A stretch of DNA of 64,000 nt. Origin: Canna indica (taxonomy: Eukaryota > Streptophyta > Magnoliopsida > Zingiberales > Cannaceae). Position 1 is the first letter of the stretch. Every line of letters starts with the position of its first letter. The notes under the pieces are model-generated. The model was not told the DNA's origin and made no database searches. It was given only the letters and a program-made list of their open reading frames with translations. The position numbers were made by a program, and so were the translations under genes. Location: NCBI GenBank assembly GCA_034359265.1, contig CP136896.1:14911501-14975500 (forward strand), in the 5' to 3' direction. Below, piece by piece: positions 45,601 through 57,600 of this stretch.

Positions 45601-48600
45601 TCTGGGTTTGCTAAGCTTTTTGTTGATTTTTCTTTAAGAGCCTTGACTTCAAGTTTCAGGGAGTCAAGTTCTTCTTTAATTTTTACAGTGAGCTGAATAA
45701 GAACGTTCAGCTGTTTAATAATAAGTTCAGAAGGTTTCTGAAGGTTTGCGGTATTTAATGAGACAAATCCTACTGCAGGACTGCCTAAGTTTTCGGTAGC
45801 TTGTAAAGCTTGTGTATATGAAGTACTGGCAGCAGTTAACTTCCAATCACTCATAAAATGGGAAATACGAAGCTTTATATGACTTAAATAAAGGACGTTT
45901 GGATTGTTTCCTTTAAGCTAGCTTAAGATTACGAACGTAGCGGGATTCTTCCTCTATGTGTGAGTACTGCCACCCTCGTTATCGCCTATCTTAAGGTTTG
46001 ATTATAGAAAACAATTTATGCGTCCTAGTTTAAGTGCGTATAAAACAAAGTATTAAGCAAAGTATGTGTACCTTGAAAGAAGCTCTGATACCAGGATAAA
46101 ACGGGAAGCGTGCTTCTCAAATTGGTCACGGGCTACTAAGAACACTGGAACAACTTGAGGAAAGGAAAGCTTGAAAGCTTAAGAACTTTGATTAAGTAGA
46201 AAGATTACAAGAGGGAAAAGTAGAACTCTTCGGTGGTTCCGGAGTGTGTTCTGCAATTCCATAAGCACACCTATTTATAAGGTAAGGAGAGACTCTTGAT
46301 GAGGCTCAATAAGTGAGTGCGGGTGTTCATTGGACCCCATCGACCACTCCCTTGATTAGCCTTTACAGTAAGAGAATCTCAATTATTTCTCAATCTACTG
46401 TTCATACAGCTATAAAGTAGTGCTAGCCAGCGTAAAAGTAACGTGGTGCCATCATGTCTTGTATTATTGTCGTCCTTTGTTATTCTCCTTGTCGGCCTTA
46501 TCTCTTCATCAGATAAGGTTGTATCTGGTGCTGGAATAAAGGTTGCTACTGCTGCTGCTGACGATCATCTTGTGGCATGACTCTAGGTTCTTGATGTGGT
46601 GAGTCAGCGGTTTGATATCATCTTCGGCGTAGTCATCTTTCTCATGGCCTTCCTTAGCATCTTGTCTTCTTCCTTCCAGAGGTTGAAGTCGGCCTGGCTG
46701 TCTACAATTGGGGTGTGTTCTCCATTTCGAGCAGAAGAACTTTCGGGTTGTTCGAGTTTGAGTTTTTTCATCATTTCATCAAACTCCCGATCTCTTTCAG
46801 TTTCAAATTCCTCAGTAGGCGGTTGGTCATAGTTAGCAAATCGGACTATAACACCTTCTTCTTCTTCAAGTTCCCGCCAGTATGGAATGTTGGCCCATCT
46901 AGGCCAGTCATCTGTGTTTTCAGTTATTTTCTGTTCAATGGCCGTTTTGGCTTCCTGAACTTCTTCGGTTCGTGGTATCTCCGCTTCCATTCTTCTTCGA
47001 AATTCTGTCATATAGTCTTCATATTCTGGGAGTTCATTCATTCTAACAGGCGAACCGTAATAAAAACTGTTTTCTGGATAGTAGTTGTGGTAGTCATAAT
47101 CTGCAAACTCTTCCAATAGGATGTTGATAGCTTCTTCGTTGTCGGCTAAGTCATTTGCTGTTTCCTGTGTCCAGTCTGTGACTGCCATTTTTACTATTTC
47201 TTCAGATAGGGTCTGGTCAATCTGAATTACTGCCTTGTAAAGTTGTTGTAGAACCTTTTGTGGAGGCTTATTATTCTTTGCTTCTTCAAGGGCTCCTTCT
47301 AACTGTACCAGGTACTGATTGACTGAGTCAGTTGGCTCTTGGACTTGGATCAGATGTACTGTTAGTCTGGAGAGCGCATCTGCTAATGAGTTCAGCTTGC
47401 CGTCAATGTGTTCAAAATTGATTTGAACTCCGGTACCTGTTATATAATCCAAAAAGTTTAACCACCGAACTCTGGATGGTTTTGTTGAGGCAGATTTATT
47501 GTAAAAAGAGATGATTGCTTGGCAGTCTGTCCTCAGGGTGATTTCTTTTTGATCTAAGTAATGGATTTTGAGGGCCCTTAGAGTCTCCATACATGCAAAT
47601 ATTTCGGCGTCAATGGCTGATTTGGTTACTGGAAATTTTCCACTAGCATAGGCACAAACTCTTTCTATGCTCCGGGGGTCATTCTTCATAGGTTTCCATT
47701 TACATACCCCCCCCCAACCTTCCATGCATCCATCAGTTTCGAGGATGATGTATGCTCCTGGGGCTGGTAGTTCCAAATCTGGAAGAGCCTGAACTACCGC
47801 TTTAATTTTGGATATGAGTTGAATATCCGAAGGCTTGAGACGTTTGTCACCTTGAGGTCCAGTTTTAGAATATAAAGGACCAAGTAATGTTCCGAGATTG
47901 GGGATGTAAGACCTTGCGTAGTTTAACAGGCCTAACCACGATCTTAGGCCCGTTTTACTCTTTAGCTGTTCTGTGTCAAAGCTGATTATCTTTTTGATAA
48001 TATGGGGCTGTAACTTAATCTTGCTGTTACCGATGATAGCCCCTAGAAACTCAATCTCTCGAGTTGCTATTTTCATCTTGGTCGGGGATAAGACTAATCC
48101 CCATTTTTCACAAATCTTCAGCATGGTCTCAAGATGCTTAGCATGATCCTTCTCATTTTCAGAGAAGATGAGAATATCATCAATGTATACGGCTATAAAT
48201 TCCTCTGTGCCGGCAAAGCATTGGTCCATTTTTCTTTGAAAGACCGCTGGTGCATTTTTCAAACCAAAAGGCATAACTAGCCATTCATATAGTCCACCGG
48301 GCACTATAAAGGCGGTCCATGGAATGGACTCAGTATCCATGGCAACCTGGTGGAAACCACTCTTCAGGTCGAACTTTGAAAAGATTCGACTGTTTCCTAT
48401 TCGTTTGAGAATTGTGTTTATGCCGGGTAAGCTGTATTGGTCTTTGTGGGTATTGTCGTTCAGCGTCCGATAATTGAAGACCATTCGCTCTTTACCCCTT
48501 ACTTCCTTCCCAGTGTTTGGGTCTACTGTTGTGCCTGAGTTAACTATGATAGCCATAGTTCTATGACGGCTGGTACTTGGTTGAATTGCTCCTATCTTCA

Positions 48601-51600
48601 ATAAGGCTTGCACATGTCGATCATACTGATCTTTCATCAGAGGGCTGATGTGCTTAAGAGGCTTGTCTTGAATCGTCAGGTCTGGGTTAATGATATCCAA
48701 TTTACATGTGACTTGATTTTTAGCCCAATGTTGGGCCGGGTTTTCTCCAATAAACCCCTGTTCCTTCAGCCTATTCAGGAGTGGGCTGAATTTCTGTTTA
48801 AAGCTTGTTGACTCTTGGAAATTGTCATAAGCAACTGCGTTTTGTACTTCTAAGTACTCTTCTTCTGACAGATTCAACTCTTCTATGGATGTAGAATTCA
48901 GTATCTCTGTATCCAATCTTGTGTTTATAGTGGTGACTTTCTTATAGAACGTAACTGTTTGTTCTTCAATCCGAACCCCTCCTTGCATGGCTCGGATAAA
49001 GTTACATCCTATTAACATCTGTATGCCATCCCTTTTTCCCATTGGGAAGGCATATGTGAATGGTATTTTGAACTTGTTCTCCTTAATACTCATTAGTCCA
49101 CCTTTCAATCTCATCTTGGCCAGTTGTTGAGAATTAACTCCGTTGATTTGGATAGGAAACGCACTAGGTTCCAAAGACTCTGATGGGATAGAGTCTTGAT
49201 CTATGCAACATACTGTGGCTCCAGTATCCAAGATGGCTTGGACTTTAAACGCCTTGACGTTTGGAATTTCCATTATTATCTCCATATTGTAGAGTCTGTT
49301 GAAAACTCGTCTCCCCTTATGGATTCCTTGGTAAATGGAAGTAATATCCTTCTCTTCTATGGCTTCTAACGCAGCTTTAGAAGCTGCTTCCTTGAAAATA
49401 ATTCCGGGTGTTTTGATGTTGATCTTTTCCTCATCTTCATCTATCCAGGCAGATTTTCCTTTATCAATCTTTCCTTCTTTGTTGAGGTTTAGATTGCCGA
49501 ATTCTTCTTCTAGAACCTTAAGGTCACTGGATAGTTGGGTATCAACGAGTTCTTGCTTAACTCGTTCATTCTCAGTCAAAAGGAATGTGACGTATTCTAG
49601 CAGCTCTTTAATAAGAGTATCCTTCTCATCATATGGTTTAAGTGGTGCTCTTTTTATGATGATCTTTCGTCCGAGGCTGAACCTCGAACACATGGGGCAT
49701 GCTGTTATCAGGCATCTTCTGCAGTGAGAGCGCATATTCGGGTTCGTAGGCTCTTTACAAATCGTGCATCTATCACAGCCTTTGGTAACATCTGTGTTGT
49801 CTTCCCATGTATGAGAGCAATCCCTCATTTCAACAGGTAGTGTTACTGTTACTCTCCACGAGTATTCTGGTTGATCTTGTGTGGTGATGACGAAAGCTGT
49901 CTCATATGGATAATCATTATAATCAATGGCGAGTTTGGTTGCGTGCCCAGACTCGCCTTCTGAGAAGGAACAGATTCCTTCACTATCAGGTTCATCCAAA
50001 TCGACTGAAACGACATCCCAGTCGTTGGTTAGATCTAAGTTTTCCATTACGGCAGCTCTTGCAATGTTTCCATTCTTTCCCTTGCAGTCGCGGGCGAAGT
50101 GTCCTTCTTCTCCGCAAATGAAACATTTGCATTTTCTAACTTTGTCTGCATATTTTCTTTTGAATATCCTAACATGGGTATTGTGAGGTTTGCCCTTGTA
50201 GGATGTTGATTTTCTCAGACCGTATTTCTTTTCCTTTTGGTAATACCCGGGTATGGGTATCTGAGCACAAATTGAAAGATTCTTCAATCCTCTGGCTAAG
50301 GCAGCTTTCTTGCATTGGTCTTCTATATAATTGTAGGTAAAATGAATCCGAGGGAATAGACCAACTTGGCAGCCAGGGTATTTGGCGAAGAATGCTATTT
50401 CTAGCTCTCTTCCCAGAATAGGCGGCATTTTCTTGAAGAATTTATCTGAAATCTCTGTAGACATAAACAGTCTTCCTAATTTTGCTGCCAAAATCTTGTA
50501 TTCATTAATATAGCTCAGGAGATCCTTAATGTTATGGCAGGAGAGTCGCTCTAAATCCTCGTAAGCACGGGTCTGTTCTTCTGTTGACCCTGTGGTGGGG
50601 TCTTCCATCATGAACATTCTCCTTACTTGTGATAGAATATTCTGAGGATCTTCAGCTATTCCTGTGATCTCATCATACTCAGCAGGGTAGGCCATTCTCC
50701 ATTGAATCCAGGCCTTCTTCTCAATTTCTCCGAGTAGATTCTCCACATAGCACATTTTCGATTTGTTATCTGGCCAGTTCCTTTCATTCAGAAGGTTTAG
50801 TGTGATGGATTCCCATCGGGATATGACATCAGCATACTGGCCAACGTGTTCAGGTAGCACTAGAATTGCTCCTGCATTTACTTGAGCGGTAGGCAGGTTG
50901 TAAACTTCAGAATAATGCTTAGAGTATCCTCCTCTTAGTTTTCCAACTCTTGAGGATATAGTTGGTATACTCTGTGGTAACTGTGGTGTTACACGTCCTG
51001 GTGGATACTGAGCGGGTCCCATAATGGGTTCTCTAGGGACCCTTGTTGTGGTGCTGGATTCAGCAGTTGAAAAAGCGGTTTCAATCTTTTGATTTTTCTC
51101 TGTCTTTTGAATTAACTCCTTGATCATTGGGTAGTCGAGTTCTACTGTATATGCTGTTTGTTCATCATCGTCTTGTTTAGTAGTATCATATTTTTCAGCA
51201 TAATAGTTGTAGAAATCCGAGGAGTCTTCTTCTTCCGAAGTATCCCACTTGGGAGGGGTATCCCATTCGGGAGGTACTTCTGTTGCTTCATTATCAGCTT
51301 CATCATCAGCTTGTAGTGTCCAGAGGCTTTGGATAGCCTCTTCTTCTTCTTGGTGTGTAGAATCATAAGTGTCATCCCAATCTTTCTCTTGTTCTTCGAA
51401 TAACCAAAAATCTTCATCAGAACATGTTAAGACATTAACTGATTCCTGCGCTAGATCATCTTCTAGCTCAGTTAGTCTTGCTGTTGTGTCAGGGGCGGTT
51501 GCATAATCAGTGAAGTTGAGCATGAGAGCTCCATCAGATCTGGTCTGAATATTTGCCGCTTGTGGGTTCTGGGGGTTTGGTAGAATTGCTGGTCGAATGA

Positions 51601-54600
51601 TCCATTGTCTCCCTTGGAGACTTGCTGTTGTTCTGGGCTGTCCTGGAATTGCCCTGATTCCTCTACTTGCAAGGTGGTCTGCTACATGCTGAACATTGTA
51701 GCGGAAATTTGTGTGACTATTGTTTGACAATCGTCCAATTAAGGACCTGGATAATAGGAGGTTGCTTTCTCCTCCTTGCCATCCTTCATAGCCGTGTGTC
51801 TGAATTACCAGCTGGATGTGTTCTCTAAAGTCGTGGATGCTTAAAGTCATGTCGGGGGCTGCATATGCTAGCTGAATTCCCGTGGAAAGGTCAATCTCCA
51901 TGGAGCTGATGACAGCTCTGTCATCCGCCCATCTGGTGTCTCTGAGTAGAACTAGCGCGTTAACTCCCGCATTTCTGCGGTGGAGGGTTTGTAACCTTAT
52001 CATTATCATGCCCATGTGAAGGTGTTGGAGCCCTGCTTGGACTAGCAGGTTATAACTCTGGTCGGTAATGAAGGGGAGCTCCACTTGTGCTCCTTCAGTA
52101 ACTAGAATCCTTTCATCAGAGTAGTGTTGATATACTCTGTGCTGTCGTTCTGCCCAGCCTGCTTGATACAGGGTCTCGGCGGGTACTTGTTGTGCTCTCT
52201 GGTACTGAGAGATGGATAACTCCGCTTCTGGGTCTAGTTGTGATTCTAGACTTCTGTTGAAAGTTCGTCCAGTAGGTCTTGAAGAAAGACGCCGTTGTGC
52301 AGTATGGCGTAGTCTACTGGCCAATCGATAACCACGGATCTGGTCATCGATCGTTGGTTGCTGGTTTCCTTGGTTGGAAATTGAGGCTCTTGGGGGAGCA
52401 ACTTCAGTTCTTGTGGTACTCATTTTCTTAGTTTAGATTTTTCTTCTTCCAAAATTACCTTAGGGTCTTTGAATACGTATAATTTTCCCTTAAGCTTTGG
52501 AAGTGCAACTTTGGGTTGTTCACCCAATTGTAGTTTCCGAAGATCTTTTGTAAGCGAGTCAATAGAGCTCGCAAGATCGTCTGGGTTTGCTAATCTCATC
52601 TTGGCCAGTTGTTGAGAATTAACTCCGTTGATTTGGATAGGAAACGCACTAGGTTCCAAAGACTCTGATGGGATAGAGTCTTGATCTATGCAACATACTG
52701 TGGCTCCAGTATCCAAGATGGCTTGGACTTTAAACGCCTTGACGTTTGGAATTTGACTGAGAATGAACGAGTTAAGCAAGAACTCGTTGATACCCAACTA
52801 TCCAGTGACCTTAAGGTTCTAGAAGAAGAATTCGGCAATCTAAACCTCAACAAAGAAGGAAAGATTGATAAAGGAAAATCTGCCTGGATAGATGAAGATG
52901 AGGAAAAGATCAACATCAAAACACCCGGAATTATTTTCAAGGAAGCAGCTTCTAAAGCTGCGTTAGAAGCCATAGAAGAGAAGGATATTACTTCCATTTA
53001 CCAAGGAATCCATAAGGGGAGACGAGTTTTCAACAGACTCTACAATATGGAGATAATAATGGAAATTCCAAACGTCAAGGCGTTTAAAGTCCAAGCCATC
53101 TTGGATACTGGAGCCACAGTATGTTGCATAGATCAAGACTCTATCCCATCAGAGTCTTTGGAACCTAGTGCGTTTCCTATCCAAATCAACGGAGTTAATT
53201 CTCAACAACTGGCCAAGATGAGATTGAAAGGTGGACTAATGAGTATTAAGGAGAACAAGTTCAAAATACCATTCACATATGCCTTCCCAATGGGAAAAAG
53301 GGATGGCATACAGATGTTAATAGGATGTAACTTTATCCGAGCCATGCAAGGAGGGGTTCGGATTGAAGAACAAACAGTTACGTTCTATAAGAAAGTCACC
53401 ACTATAAACACAAGATTGGATACAGAGATACTGAATTCTACATCCATAGAAGAGTTGAATCTGTCAGAAGAAGAGTACTTAGAAGTACAAAACGCAGTTG
53501 CTTATGACAATTTCCAAGAGTCAACAAGCTTTAAACAGAAATTCAGCCCACTCCTGAATAGGCTGAAGGAACAGGGGTTTATTGGAGAAAACCCGGCCCA
53601 ACATTGGGCTAAAAATCAAGTCACATGTAAATTGGATATCATTAACCCAGACCTGACGATTCAAGACAAGCCTCTTAAGCACATCAGCCCTCTGATGAAA
53701 GATCAGTATGATCGACATGTGCAAGCCTTATTGAAGATAGGAGCAATTCAACCAAGTACCAGCCGTCATAGAACTATGGCTATCATAGTTAACTCAGGCA
53801 CAACAGTAGACCCAAACACTGGGAAGGAAGTAAGGGGTAAAGAGCGAATGGTCTTCAATTATCGGACGCTGAACGACAATACCCACAAAGACCAATACAG
53901 CTTACCCGGCATAAACACAATTCTCAAACGAATAGGAAACAGTCGAATCTTTTCAAAGTTCGACCTGAAGAGTGGTTTCCACCAGGTTGCCATGGATACT
54001 GAGTCCATTCCATGGACCGCCTTTATAGTGCCCGGTGGACTATATGAATGGCTAGTTATGCATTTTGGTTTGAAAAATGCACCAGCGGTCTTTCAAAGAA
54101 AAATGGACCAATGCTTTGCCGGCACAGAGGAATTTATAGCCGTATACATTGATGATATTCTCATCTTCTCTGAAAATGAGAAGGATCATGCTAAGCATCT
54201 TGAGACCATGCTGAAGATTTGTGAAAAATGGGGATTAGTCTTATCCCCGACCAAGATGAAAATAGCAACTCGAGAGATTGAGTTTCTAGGGGCTATCATC
54301 GGTAACAGCAAGATTAAGTTACAGCCCCATATTATCAAAAAGATAATCAGCTTTGACACAGAACAGCTAAAGAGTAAAACGGGCCTAAGATCGTGGTTAG
54401 GCCTGTTAAACTACGCAAGGTCTTACATCCCCAATCTCGGAACATTACTTGGTCCTTTATATTCTAAAACTGGACCTCAAGGTGACAAACGTCTCAAGCC
54501 TTCGGATATTCAACTCATATCCAAAATTAAAGCGGTAGTTCAGGCTCTTCCAGATTTGGAACTACCAGCCCCAGGAGCATACATCATCCTCGAAACTGAT

Positions 54601-57600
54601 GGATGCATGGAAGGTTGGGGGGGGGTATGTAAATGGAAACCTATGAAGAATGACCCCCGGAGCATAGAAAGAGTTTGTGCCTATGCTAGTGGAAAATTTC
54701 CAGTAACCAAATCAGCCATTGACGCCGAAATATTTGCATGTATGGAGACTCTAAGGGCCCTCAAAATCCATTACTTAGATCAAAAAGAAATCACCCTGAG
54801 GACAGACTGCCAAGCAATCATCTCTTTTTACAATAAATCTGCCTCAACAAAACCATCCAGAGTTCGGTGGTTAAACTTTTTGGATTATATAACAGGTACC
54901 GGAGTTCAAATCAATTTTGAACACATTGACGGCAAGCTGAACTCATTAGCAGATGCGCTCTCCAGACTAACAGTACATCTGATCCAAGTCCAAGAGCCAA
55001 CTGACTCAGTCAATCAGTACCTGGTACAGTTAGAAGGAGCCCTTGAAGAAGCAAAGAATAATAAGCCTCCACAAAAGGTTCTACAACAACTTTACAAGGC
55101 AGTAATTCAGATTGACCAGACCCTATCTGAAGAAATAGTAAAAATGGCAGTCACAGACTGGACACAGGAAACAGCAAATGACTTAGCCGACAACGAAGAA
55201 GCTATCAACATCCTATTGGAAGAGTTTGCAGATTATGACTACCACAACTACTATCCAGAAAACAGTTTTTATTACGGTTCGCCTGTTAGAATGAATGAAC
55301 TCCCAGAATATGAAGACTATATGACAGAATTTCGAAGAAGAATGGAAGCGGAGATACCACGAACCGAAGAAGTTCAGGAAGCCAAAACGGCCATTGAACA
55401 GAAAATAACTGAAAACACAGATGACTGGCCTAGATGGGCCAACATTCCATACTGGCGGGAACTTGAAGAAGAAGAAGGTGTTATAGTCCGATTTGCTAAC
55501 TATGACCAACCGCCTACTGAGGAATTTGAAACTGAAAGAGATCGGGAGTTTGATGAAATGATGAAAAAACTCAAACTCGAACAACCCGAAAGTTCTTCTG
55601 CTCGAAATGGAGAACACACCCCAATTGTAGACAGCCAGGCCGACTTCAACCTCTGGAAGGAAGAAGACAAGATGCTAAGGAAGGCCATGAGAAAGATGAC
55701 TAAGCGATTACGCACCGCTGACGACGAAGTTGAAGAAATGATGAACAATTACTGGAGGGAGCATCATCCCTCCAAAGACATCTGAAAGAACCGGAACCAG
55801 ATAGGGGGAAGCAGGAACCCCCTTAACAAATGCCCGCCGGGAAAGTAAAAATCCCGTTAACAAATATTTACCAAGGAAGCAATAACCTTGTCAACAAATA
55901 ATTGCAGGGGAAGGATAACCCCTTCATAAAAATTCCGAGTTATCTATATTAGGTTTAATTCGTTTCTTTGTGCAGATGATCATAGACCAGCTAAAGCAAC
56001 TTGCAGACGCCTGCAGAAAAACGTATGCCTCAACCAAAAGATCAATTATGACCTCCCAGCACTGGGCCGTTCTCAGCGGATCTCGAAAATTGGAGGAGGT
56101 CGAGAGATTGTCGTGCAATATAATGTATGGAGAAATCTACTCGCTGGAAGAAATTGATGAATGGTCCAATAAGTTAATCCAAATTCATCAAGATCAAACG
56201 AGGACAGTCCTTTCAGAGCTGCAAGGGCTACTAGCCATGGCTTACTTGCAAAAGGCCAGGCTAGAACAGTCTGACGATAAATACGCCGAAGATGATATCA
56301 AACCGCTGACTCACCACATCAAGAACCTAGAGTCATGCCACAAGATGATCGTCAGCAGCAGCAGTAGCAACCTTTATTCCAGCACCAGATACAACCTTAT
56401 CTGATGAAGAGATAAGGCCGACAAGGAGAATAACAAAGGACGACAATAATACAAGACATGATGGCACCACGTTACTTTTACGCTGGCTAGCACTACTTTA
56501 TAGCTGTATGAACAGTAGATTGAGAAATAATTGAGATTCTCTTACTGTAAAGGCTAATCAAGGGAGTGGTCGATGGGGTCCAATGAACACCCGCACTCAC
56601 TTATTGAGCCTCATCAAGAGTCTCTCCTTACCTTATAAATAGGTGTGCTTATGGAATTGCAGAACACACTCCGGAACCACCGAAGAGTTCTACTTTTCCC
56701 TCTTGTAATCTTTCTACTTAATCAAAGTTCTTAAGCTTTCAAGCTTTCCTTTCCTCAAGTTGTTCCAGTGTTCTTAGTAGCCCGTGACCAATTTGAGAAG
56801 CACGCTTCCCGTTTTATCCCTAAACCCTAAACCCTAAACCCTAACCTTATCATTATCATGCCCATGTGAAGGTGTTGGAGCCCTGCTTGGACTAGCAGGT
56901 TATAACTCTGGTCGGTAATGAAGGGGAGCTCCACTTGTGCTCCTTCCATTGGGTAGTCGAGTTCTACTGTATATGCTGTTTGTTCATCATCGTCTTGTTT
57001 AGTAGTATCATATTTTTCAGCATAATAGTTGTAGAAATCCGAGGAGTCTTCTTCTTCCGAAGTATCCCACTTGGGAGGGGGAATAGACCAACTTGGCAGC
57101 CAGGGTATTTGGCGAAGAATGCTATTTCTAGCTCTCTTCCCAGAATAGGCGGCATTTTCTTGAAGAATTTATCTGAAATCTCTGTAGACATAAACAGTCT
57201 TCCTGATTTTGCTGCCAAAATCTTGTATTCATTAATATAGCTCAGGAGATCCTTAATGTTATGGCAGGAGAGTCGCTCTAAATCCTCGTAAGCACGGGTC
57301 TGTTCTTCTGTTGACCCTGTGGTGGGGTCTTCCATCATGAACATTCTCCTTACTTGTGATAGAATATTCTGAGGATCTTCAGCTATTCCTGTGATCTCAT
57401 CATACTCAGCAGGGTAGGCCATTTATGCGTCCTAGTTTAAGTGCGTATAAAACAAAGTATTAAGCAAAGTATGTGTACCTTGAAAGAAGCTCTGATACCA
57501 GGATAAAACGGGAAGCGTGCTTCTCAAATTGGTCACGGGCTACTAAGAACACTGGAACAACTTGAGGAAAGGAAAGCTTGAAAGCTTAAGAACTTTGATT

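Noticed and set aside
46082..46093. A tRNA gene at TGGTATCAGAGC sites (also 4181, 15977, 57489)
   Set aside because: Only 12-14 bases complementary to the tRNA-Met end are present, directly beside LTRs or the viral leader; these are primer sites.
46715..47119. Open frames antisense to the viral polyprotein (also 49335-49727, 55213-55617, 52686-52997)
   Set aside because: They mirror each other in the two inverted copies and lie wholly opposite a conserved coding region; they are shadows.
52420..52797. 125-codon frame joining the small ORF to protease
   Set aside because: It is chimeric across two joints and begins in antisense sequence.
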